Of a stretch of 20,646 nucleotides of DNA, positions 7,492-13,041 are shown one piece after another; position 1 is the first letter of the stretch; each line of letters begins with the position of its first letter. Where the stretch lies: positions 1 to 20,646 of the forward strand of contig JAADDN010000148.1 in NCBI GenBank assembly GCA_013153895.1, in the 5' to 3' direction. The notes under the pieces were generated by a model that saw nothing but the letters and a program-made list of their open reading frames with translations, did no database searches and had not been told where the DNA came from. The translations under genes and the position numbers were made by a program. The DNA is from Thermoproteota archaeon (GTDB lineage Archaea > Thermoproteota > Thermoprotei > Thermoproteales > Thermocladiaceae).

Positions 7492-8556
7492 ATGATAGAG
7501 GAGATAGTTGTAGAGAACTTCAAATGCTTTAAAAATAGAAAGGAAGTCAAGTTCAATCAGATAAACATAGTTAAAGGAGACTCAGACACGGGAAAATCAT
7601 CATTAATACATGCAGTAAAGCTCTGCCTCAAAAGCTTCCTACTAGACCCAATAATGAAGGATCTAGACTACTCGATAGATGATGTAAGAGAGCTCTTACC
7701 TGATCAAGATCCATCAAAGAGAATTCACATACATATGAGAGGAAGCATAGATCTACCATATGTACATAAGTTAGCGAAATATGACATAGATATGACATTA
7801 TCAGTCAGCGATGGAACATTAAGTACTGGAATAGAAATAGAAGATGCAAAGATAACAAGATCAGAGATGTTACAAGCAATGTTCTCATATGTAATAAAGG
7901 AGTATAACTACGATAAGTATAGTGTAAAAATTGAAGCTCACTACCTATCTCACTGCGTATATAATCTGAAGGTTGTCTATCCTAGGATAACTATAATGGA
8001 TAAAGAGTTGTTTATAATCTTATATCAAGACATATTCCCAAACCTGCTAAAAGAGCATATAAAGATAGTAAACATTTATCAAGGAGTAGCATATTATAGC
8101 ATAAATCCTCTAATAGATGAACCATATGTAGAGACTTATAAGATACTTCTCGTAGATCCACAGGTGAAGCATAATGTTAATAAAGTTTTATCAAAAATAT
8201 ATAATAGAGACGTAATAATCGATATAAGGAGAATGAAGAATAGAGATGAATATATTGTTGAAGATATTGTGACAGGTAGACCAATATCAACTATGAGTAC
8301 AACATTTAGAAACGTGTTAAACATAGTTATAGCTTTAGAATCATCTCCAAGATCTGGTACTGTAATAGTTGATGATTATGATAGGATGGTTACAGGTATA
8401 AAGATGATAGATGTTACGAGCGTGTTAGCAGAGAGATGTTTAGAAAGAGATGTTCAGCTTATACTTATGGTAAGAGAGAGCTATGATGTTGATAAGATGA
8501 TAGAACACTTGAGAAGTAGTTTTCCTAGTGATAAGATTAGTATTATAACACTCTAG
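7492..8556 (+). CDS. RecF/SMC-like AAA ATPase, 354 aa
   Basis: The N-terminus (IEEIVVENFKCFKNRKEVKF) is the typical opening of RecF/SMC/AAA_21-type ATPases, followed by Walker A GDSDTGKS at 29-36 and Walker B VIVDDYD at 291-297. The ABC-type signature expected before Walker B is degenerate: the aligned stretch is STMSTTFRNVLNI rather than a serine-glycine-glutamate motif. There is no coiled coil or zinc hook, and no nuclease or TOPRIM domain follows, so it is neither a full SMC/Rad50 nor an OLD nuclease. A purine-rich AGGAGAG precedes the ATG. It overlaps the convergent amidotransferase gene by four bases. The cellular role is unknown; pairing with the upstream small gene is possible. Confidence 0.75.
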   Translation: MIEEIVVENFKCFKNRKEVKFNQINIVKGDSDTGKSSLIHAVKLCLKSFLLDPIMKDLDYSIDDVRELLPDQDPSKRIHIHMRGSIDLPYVHKLAKYDIDMTLSVSDGTLSTGIEIEDAKITRSEMLQAMFSYVIKEYNYDKYSVKIEAHYLSHCVYNLKVVYPRITIMDKELFIILYQDIFPNLLKEHIKIVNIYQGVAYYSINPLIDEPYVETYKILLVDPQVKHNVNKVLSKIYNRDVIIDIRRMKNRDEYIVEDIVTGRPISTMSTTFRNVLNIVIALESSPRSGTVIVDDYDRMVTGIKMIDVTSVLAERCLERDVQLILMVRESYDVDKMIEHLRSSFPSDKISIITL

Positions 8557-9338
8557 AACTCTACTTCAATAATCTCATAATAGTTGTCTATAGGTAGGGG
8601 GGTTATGTTGATAGATCTGAGAAGTGATCCTCTAGAGGAGATCTCGTGAGCTATAGATGATGAGGCGTAGACTAGAATATCGTCATGAGCTAGCTTAAAT
8701 AGACGATAATATTCTATTCTGTGCTTAGCTCTCTCAGAGACGTGGCTTGTTATTACTAGTCTCATCTTACCTTTATGTTCTATGAATATGCTTGTCATGA
8801 GTGCAGTCTTAGTGAATCTCGTCATCACATCTTCAATTATCTTAGTAATATCTCTACCCTTCTTCAATTTCTTAAATATGTACATCGTTAGAGCCATGCT
8901 GTCAGTAACGTAAGCGTAAAGCTCTTCTTTTCCAAGTTCTTCTAATATTTCTCTCTTCTTTACAGCACCATTATGAGCTAGAACAACCTTTAACTCGCCA
9001 TCCCTTATCATATATGGGTGAGAATGCTCAACACCGTGTGGTTCTCCTTGACTTGCAGCACGTACATGTAATATCATTAATATTCTATCTTGTTCATATA
9101 TGTATGATCTTACGAGAGATCTTGCAAGATCCTCTTCATTAAATATAGCATTTCCAGATCTAAAATATAGTTCTCTAGATCTAGATCTTACGTATGTTCC
9201 CCATCCATCAGGATGTAGATCATCTATCCCAGATAAGATTCCTATAACATCATGTTTAGAAACTCTTAACAATCCCTCTAGAAGTTCACCTATAACTTCT
9301 CTGCTAGTCCCTCCATAGTATGATAGTATCCTACACAT
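8553..9338 (-). CDS. Class II glutamine amidotransferase domain protein
   Basis: This stand-alone N-terminal-nucleophile (GATase type 2) protein has 261 aa. It begins MCRILSYYGG, so removal of Met would expose Cys2 as the catalytic nucleophile that releases ammonia from glutamine. Further family landmarks are DGWG at 44-47, HVRAAS at 91-96 with the glutamine-binding arginine R93, and AHNGAV at 121-126. No synthetase domain is attached and no obvious partner is adjacent, so the acceptor is unknown; similar proteins are often annotated as YafJ-like predicted amidotransferases. A TATA-like box upstream suits a leaderless ATG at 9338. Confidence 0.85.
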   Translation of the reverse strand: MCRILSYYGGTSREVIGELLEGLLRVSKHDVIGILSGIDDLHPDGWGTYVRSRSRELYFRSGNAIFNEEDLARSLVRSYIYEQDRILMILHVRAASQGEPHGVEHSHPYMIRDGELKVVLAHNGAVKKREILEELGKEELYAYVTDSMALTMYIFKKLKKGRDITKIIEDVMTRFTKTALMTSIFIEHKGKMRLVITSHVSERAKHRIEYYRLFKLAHDDILVYASSSIAHEISSRGSLLRSINITPLPIDNYYEIIEVEF

Positions 9339-9359
9339 GAGACAGCATGTTATGATGCC

Positions 9360-9374
9360 GTATAATTTATAAGT
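9360..9374. promoter_or_regulatory. Bidirectional TATA region between amidotransferase and small ORF
   Basis: An AT core (GTATAATTTATAAG) lies about 26 bp from ATG 9338 on minus and about 25 bp from ATG 9389 on plus. The minus-strand reading CTTATAAATTATAC is a good archaeal TATA box. The plus-strand start would serve the 31-codon reading frame. Confidence 0.45.
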
Positions 9375-9388
9375 TGTAATATGTAAGC

Positions 9389-9484
9389 ATGTTCATCCCT
9401 CTTAAGCAGTGTTTAACAGATTTTGAAAGTGTTACACTCCTGTTCGAAAACCTGATCAAGTTTATGGGAGAGATATGCATTTGA
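9389..9484 (+). CDS. Possible 31-aa small protein
   Basis: This is a 31-codon reading frame starting at ATG 9389 and ending at TGA 9482-9484. The peptide begins MFIPLKQCLTDFE and is amphipathic, with a hydrophobic C-terminal half. It matches no family I know. The reason to list it is position: the ATG is about 25 bp from a TATA-like core that also fits the divergent amidotransferase, the leaderless arrangement seen at other divergent pairs here. Length alone gives no support, so it may be chance. Confidence 0.3.
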   Translation: MFIPLKQCLTDFESVTLLFENLIKFMGEICI

Positions 9485-9566
9485 TATGTAAGGATCTTAC
9501 TTAGAGCGTAGGTTATCTAGTGAATATTGCTTAATAATCTGTCAGATTCTCACTAATCAATCAAAT
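9485..9566 (+). other. Leader region before the broken glycosyltransferase
   Basis: No further gene is recognised between the small reading frame and ATG 9567. An AT-rich TTAATAATCT stretch at 9531-9540 lies about 30 bp before the ATG and could be the TATA box. No tRNA or hairpin is evident. Confidence 0.35.
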
Positions 9567-9896
9567 ATGGCTATAATAATAGATAACGTAGCACTCACTA
9601 GCGCTCTGCTAGTGTTAACGTTAGGAGATAAGATACCTCTAGAGAGAGCCGATAACTCTAAGATATCGATAATCGATATTGATCATAGTCAAGTATCAGT
9701 GATAATACCTGCAAGATATGAGATGTTTGAAACTATTTTACAGACTGTCAGAAGTGTTCTCTCTCAAACATATATGCCTAAGAGAGTATTCATAGTAGTT
9801 GAGGAGGATGATTATACAACGTTAGAAAATGCTTTAAAAGTTAGAGAGCTCTTCAATAATGTTGAAGTAATAATAAATAGAGGTCGTAAAAGCAAG

Positions 9897-9898
9897 GG
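9897..9898 (+). repeat. GG core, left flank copy
   Basis: First copy of the two-base core duplicated around the element; the partner is at 11425-11426. With this register the restored codons read AAG GGT GTT (K-G-V). Using the neighbouring GG at 9896-9897 instead would shift the frame and hit a stop, so 9897-9898 is the core. Confidence 0.75.
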
Positions 9899-10030
9899 TT
9901 CGGGTCTGTATATGTTTGTTTATGTTTTTATATGTGTTTCATCCCTTCATTCTTTCCCTCCCACATCGGGCTTGGGTTTGCATCTCCTTCGGGAGGGTTC
10001 ATCCTGACCGACCCCCGCGGTCGGTCTTAG
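9898..10030 (-). ncRNA. Candidate omega RNA (TnpB guide RNA scaffold)
   Basis: TnpB nucleases use an RNA from the tnpB 3' end that runs through the element end into flanking DNA, which supplies the guide. This region overlaps the last tnpB codons and is GC-rich against AT-rich surroundings. It contains a perfect 8-bp stem with a 5-base loop (10006-10013 with 10019-10026), a 4-bp stem with a tetraloop (9984-9987 with 9992-9995), and a competing 7-bp pairing (9956-9962 with 9991-9997). Read on minus, the RNA would leave the element at 9898, giving a guide beginning CTTGCTTTTACGACC from the glycosyltransferase gene. The 5' end and processing site are unknown; coordinates cover only the structured part and tail. 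Confidence 0.6.
9909..9938 (+). repeat. Subterminal TATGTTT repeat array, tnpB-side end
   Basis: Three TATGTTT-like units start at 9911, 9921 and 9931, a 10-bp period of about one helical turn. Bases 9920-9935 (TTATGTTTTTATATGT) form a perfect 16-bp inverted repeat with 11383-11398 at the other end. Such arrays are probable TnpA/HTH binding sites for pairing the ends. Confidence 0.65.
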
Positions 10031-11185
10031 GTAAAGTAGGATATAAGGTAGGGGTGCTATCTTACCTATAACTTTCTTGTATAGGTTCAGCACAGCAATA
10101 ATGTCTCTATGTCCAGTAAAACCACATTTAATGCACCTAGCAAGTCTATAGTTTACGAATACTAATTCTGAACCACATATTGGGCATGTCTTACTTGTGT
10201 TCTTGGGATCGACCTCAATATAAGGCACGTCGAGATCCTCGCATTTACACTTTAATGCATGTAGAAACTTGCGGTAGCAGAAACCAGCAAGCTTCCATCC
10301 AGATTTCTTACGTGTGACATATTCAAGCTTTTCAATAATTACAAGAGCATAATTCTTCCTAGCATATAGAGCAATCTGCTTAGCAAGTTTCCAGCAGTGA
10401 TCTGTTAAAACATTTCGAGCACGTCTAAACCAGTAACGTACACGGGCAAAAATACTCTTGCTAAACCTCCACGTCTTAGAATACTGCATCTGTAGGAGAT
10501 GTGCCCTCCACTTAAACCTCAAATATTTCTCGAATGGCGACTTGACAAATCTAATAGATGTTCTATCCCCAACCTCATCTACCAGAAGCATAGAGATGCT
10601 CCACAGGTTAACATCGATTACAAGTGTTGATAATGGAATATAGAACTCTACTCTACGTTTAAAGTATATGCAAACCCAAAAGGTACCATTCTCACACTTA
10701 ACAATAAGCTCATAGTTCTGCCAGCCTCTCTTATATCTCTCTAGGTATTCTTTCCTATGTAATAGACGTAGTATCACTACCCTATCCTTGTGAAGTTTTA
10801 ATACTACGATTCCACGTTCTAGATCAAGCTTATAGTCATACTTATCTAATCTAGCAGTTAACTTCCTAAGAATTGGCTTGGAACCCTTGTTTGCTTTCGC
10901 TCCAGCAACAACAGCTCTAGCATACTTGTAGATCTGCTTTACATGATGTGCTCTAAATCCCTGCTGTCTCAATATATTATAAAACAACTGATGTAGCTGA
11001 CTCTCAGAGGGAACCTTAGGCAGGTTCCAGATCAAGTCTACTATCCACTGTACACGATCTCTCCAAAGCACCAAAAACTCTAGCAAGTCCTCTGCTCTAC
11101 CTCTCTCAATAACCGTTCTACACTTGAGAGTTCGTACTATCTCCCTCCCTCGGGGAACCGCCACAATGGCGGTCTGACCCTTCAT
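9947..11185 (-). CDS. tnpB: TnpB, RNA-guided RuvC nuclease of an IS607-type element
   Basis: TnpB is a 412-aa relative of Cas12 that cuts DNA matching an omega RNA guide. All catalytic features are visible: RuvC-I aspartate D191 in VIDVN, RuvC-II glutamate E285 in VIIEKL, a zinc ribbon C334-x2-C337 and C351-x2-C354, and RuvC-III aspartate D361 in GHRDIIAVLNL. The N-terminal half is the usual recognition/wedge region, with many aromatic and basic residues. The C-terminal tail after about residue 385 is basic and glycine/proline-rich, and is encoded by the DNA that also forms the omega RNA stems. It starts 6 bp after the HTH stop. The frame is uninterrupted and so probably active. Confidence 0.93.
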   Translation of the reverse strand: MKGQTAIVAVPRGREIVRTLKCRTVIERGRAEDLLEFLVLWRDRVQWIVDLIWNLPKVPSESQLHQLFYNILRQQGFRAHHVKQIYKYARAVVAGAKANKGSKPILRKLTARLDKYDYKLDLERGIVVLKLHKDRVVILRLLHRKEYLERYKRGWQNYELIVKCENGTFWVCIYFKRRVEFYIPLSTLVIDVNLWSISMLLVDEVGDRTSIRFVKSPFEKYLRFKWRAHLLQMQYSKTWRFSKSIFARVRYWFRRARNVLTDHCWKLAKQIALYARKNYALVIIEKLEYVTRKKSGWKLAGFCYRKFLHALKCKCEDLDVPYIEVDPKNTSKTCPICGSELVFVNYRLARCIKCGFTGHRDIIAVLNLYKKVIGKIAPLPYILLYLRPTAGVGQDEPSRRRCKPKPDVGGKE

Positions 11186-11191
11186 CGGGGT

Positions 11192-11386
11192 CTAAATATG
11201 TTTGAAAACAACCTCATATAAACCTTTAATACGCTCTACCTCAGAGCGAGGGATAGCATATCTACCAGATGGTAACCTATCAGCTTTAACTTTCCCCTCC
11301 TTAATCCATCTCCACAACGTGATATATGAAATATCTAACTCTCTACAAACATCCTTAGGAGAATAAAGCTCAGACATATTAAACAT
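11192..11386 (-). CDS. HTH-only remnant of IS607 TnpA (MerR-like DNA-binding domain)
   Basis: The 64-aa product matches the N-terminal DNA-binding part of IS607 serine transposases: SPKDVCRELDISYITLWRWIKEGK is the helix-turn-helix and RLPSGRYAIPRSEVERI the wing. Full TnpA has about 200 aa with a serine recombinase domain containing a YARVS-type motif; here the frame ends at VVFKHI-stop and tnpB begins 6 bp later, so that domain is absent rather than frameshifted. ATG 11386 is the first start, but a TATA box at 11402-11411 suits a leaderless start at the fourth codon (ATG 11377). The inner end-repeat covers the start, so the protein could repress its own transcript and tnpB. Confidence 0.8.
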   Translation of the reverse strand: MFNMSELYSPKDVCRELDISYITLWRWIKEGKVKADRLPSGRYAIPRSEVERIKGLYEVVFKHI

Positions 11387-11398
11387 ATAAAAACATAA
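11373..11398 (-). repeat. Subterminal TATGTTT repeat array, HTH-side end
   Basis: Read on minus, TATGTTT-like units begin at 11397, 11387 and 11378, 9-10 bp apart, mirroring the array at the other end. Bases 11383-11398 are the reverse complement of 9920-9935 over 16 of 16 bases. The array overlaps the start codon of the HTH gene. Confidence 0.65.
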
Positions 11399-11401
11399 TC
11401 A

Positions 11402-11411
11402 CTTATATAAA
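11402..11411 (-). promoter_or_regulatory. TATA box for the HTH-tnpB transcript
   Basis: The minus-strand box ATTTATATAA lies just inside the element end, so the element brings its own promoter. Its centre is about 29 bp from ATG 11377 and about 20 bp from ATG 11386, favouring the former as the leaderless start. Confidence 0.45.
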
Positions 11412-11424
11412 TCACGTTACGGCA

Positions 11425-11426
11425 GG
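11425..11426 (+). repeat. GG core, right flank copy
   Basis: Second copy of the dinucleotide core. Minus-strand bases immediately outside it read AACACC into the element; in the empty site these would sit 5' of the guide match, where TnpB expects its target-adjacent motif. Confidence 0.7.
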
Positions 11427-12196
11427 TGTTATAAACTTCGTAGTTGATAAGCATGTTGATACTAAGTACGTGTTGATTATAGATGTTGGAGATTTGTTAG
11501 GTCATGATAGGTGTATTGAGTCTCTTTTGAAGATTGCCGAGAAGGGTTATGATGTAGTGATCTCTGCTATGAGAGGATGTAGAGAAAGTAGGCTTTGGGA
11601 GATTTTTCTAAGCTGTGAAGTTTATAAGTGGACTACGATCTCTCTTAGAGTGATTAGAAAGAGATTCGGTTTTTGTCCTCTTCCAGGCACTGGCATTCTC
11701 GTTCGTGCTGATCTTATCAGACGTTTCGGCTTTCCTGAGACTCTTGCGGAAGATGCTGCTGCAGGTCTATTTTTTAGGAACTCCGCAATAACGTTAGATT
11801 CAATACTCATATATAATATACCACCTTCATTAAAGGCTCACCTTAAGCAGAGAGCTCGTTGGGTAGCCGGTTTTCTACAGTCAGCAAAGCTTGCTAGAGG
11901 TAGAGAGAAGATTGTGTATATTCTTCCATTTATTGTTGCATTTCTTACTCCTATAAGCATGTTTCTTATGCCGGTAATGTACATTCTTCATCCATATTCT
12001 TTTCCTTGGATAATAATTGACATTATTGCGTTTCTAGCAACCGTTATATACGTTACTTATCAAGCTGTGAGATTTCGTAACATTAAGATTCTTCTCATAC
12101 CATTCTTATGGTGGCCTCTCATAGGTTTATCATCGTACTTAGCAATTTATTATCTAGTAAAGAAGAAGTGGTACTTCTCTCCTAAGCAAGCTATAA

Positions 12197-12979
12197 CTAG
12201 ACATATTGAGATGATGTTACAAATGTCGCCTCTACTCCGAACCTTCTCTGAAGAAGGTCGGCAAGGTTTTTTGGTCCGTGGATCTCTGTTGCGTAGTGTC
12301 CAGCAACTATTATGTTTATTCTCTCGTTTATTGCATATACTTCATGATGTTCCTTGACCTCTCCTGTGATGAGTAGATCGATCTCTCCTCTCTTGAACCT
12401 TGTAATATAGTCCGATCCTGCTCCTGATACTATAGCTATCCTCTTGATCTTCTCAGGTCCATGTGGTAAGATTCTTGCACTATCATTCAATTTTTCTCTC
12501 ACTACTGCGAGAAGCTCTAGTCTATCGACTTCTCTCTCTAGCTCTCCCACAACACCTATAGGGGGACTCTTTCTCTCAGGTATCCACTCTATATCTCTCA
12601 GTGATAGCATTCTTGCGATAGTTATGTTATTCCCTATCTCTGGATGAGCATCAAGTGGTAAATGGTATGCTAGTATGTTTATATCGTTCTGAAGTATCTT
12701 CTTCAGCAATATTCTAAGAGATCCATCAATCCTGTTCTTAATAAGCTCAGCACCTCTGTGGCCTCTCATGAGTATACCATGATGAAGAACTATGGCGTCG
12801 CACTTCTCCTCTATACACTTATCGACTACATTCTCTGTTAAGCTTACTGCTGTAATGATCTTCTCAACGTTCTCCCTACCTTCAATTTCTAGTCCATTTA
12901 TTATGAGGTCGACGTCTTCAAAATTCTGTACTCCAAGGTACTTATCTAGGAACTCAGTGATCTTATATAGGTCGACCAT
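12197..12979 (-). CDS. Nif3-like dinuclear metal-binding protein
   Basis: This 260-aa member of the NIF3/DUF34 family, toroid-forming proteins with a two-metal site and unsettled function, appears complete. Landmarks include ITAVSLTE near 42-49, VLHHG at 64-68, AYHLPLDAHPEIGNN at 104-118, VSGAGSD at 184-190, ITGEVKEHH at 204-212 and AGHYATEIHG at 226-235, supplying the conserved His, Asp and Glu metal ligands. The C-terminal FGVEATFV strand is normal for the family. Its last 161 bp are also read in antisense by the broken glycosyltransferase frame, but this gene carries the conserved protein there. ATG 12979 is about 29 bp from a TATA core shared with ppcA. Confidence 0.88.
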   Translation of the reverse strand: MVDLYKITEFLDKYLGVQNFEDVDLIINGLEIEGRENVEKIITAVSLTENVVDKCIEEKCDAIVLHHGILMRGHRGAELIKNRIDGSLRILLKKILQNDINILAYHLPLDAHPEIGNNITIARMLSLRDIEWIPERKSPPIGVVGELEREVDRLELLAVVREKLNDSARILPHGPEKIKRIAIVSGAGSDYITRFKRGEIDLLITGEVKEHHEVYAINERINIIVAGHYATEIHGPKNLADLLQRRFGVEATFVTSSQYV

Positions 12980-13003
12980 TATATTAGATAGTTACGTGAT
13001 TAA

Positions 13004-13013
13004 CCTTATAAAC
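13004..13013. promoter_or_regulatory. Shared bidirectional TATA box, nif3-like and ppcA
   Basis: The core CCTTATAAAC reads as a TATA box on both strands. It is about 29 bp from ATG 12979 on minus and 34 bp from GTG 13042 on plus, and only 62 bp separate the two starts. Confidence 0.5.
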
Positions 13014-13041
13014 GTGATCGAACTCTAGAACTGAGCGTTGT

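Larger units (their letters stand above)
9899..11426 (-). mobile_element. IS607-type element with TnpB and truncated TnpA
   Basis: This 1528-bp insertion has both boundaries fixed by reading-frame restoration of the interrupted gene. GG at 9897-9898 and GG at 11425-11426 flank it; IS607 elements are known to use a GG core and make no longer target duplication. Contents in minus-strand order: a left end with TATGTTT-like repeats, a 64-aa HTH protein (11386-11192), tnpB (11185-9947), a structured RNA region and a right end with matching inverted repeats. No HUH/Y1 transposase is present, which argues against IS200/IS605. The serine recombinase domain of TnpA is missing, so the copy could only move if helped in trans. 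The ends look intact, which suggests recent insertion or maintained function. Confidence 0.85.
9567..12357 (+). pseudogene. Family 2 glycosyltransferase, disrupted by IS607-type insertion
   Basis: Two exact halves of a membrane GT2 enzyme (processive glycan-synthase type) flank the mobile element. The 5' half (9567-9898) gives VSVIIPARYE and ends at RGRKSKG. The 3' half resumes at 11427 with VINFVVDKHVDTKYVLIIDVGDLL, then LAEDAAAGL, the QRARW motif typical of processive GT2s, and about four membrane segments before WYFSPKQ. Joining base 9898 to 11427 keeps the frame. As it stands the 5' frame runs into the element and stops at 10007, so no full enzyme is made. The usual DxD reads DVG, a possible older weakness. 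The 3' frame continues 161 bp through the tail of the opposing Nif3 gene, which implies that the original stop is lost. Confidence 0.88.

Noticed and set aside
9339..9566. tRNA or other structured RNA
   Set aside because: A GTTCGAAAAC stretch looks like a T-loop, but no acceptor, D or anticodon stems can be drawn around it.
9899..10007. C-terminal tail of the 5' glycosyltransferase half
   Set aside because: These codons are read through the element end and omega RNA region and have no homology to the family; the tail is an artefact of the insertion.
9899..11426. IS200/IS605 element
   Set aside because: There is no HUH/Y1 transposase. A MerR-like HTH upstream of tnpB and the GG core fit IS607 instead.
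11470..12357. Separate glycosyltransferase gene starting at GTG 11470
   Set aside because: The frame is open upstream to 11427 and joins exactly with the half ending at 9898. It lacks the N-terminal nucleotide-binding part, so it is the 3' half of the broken gene.
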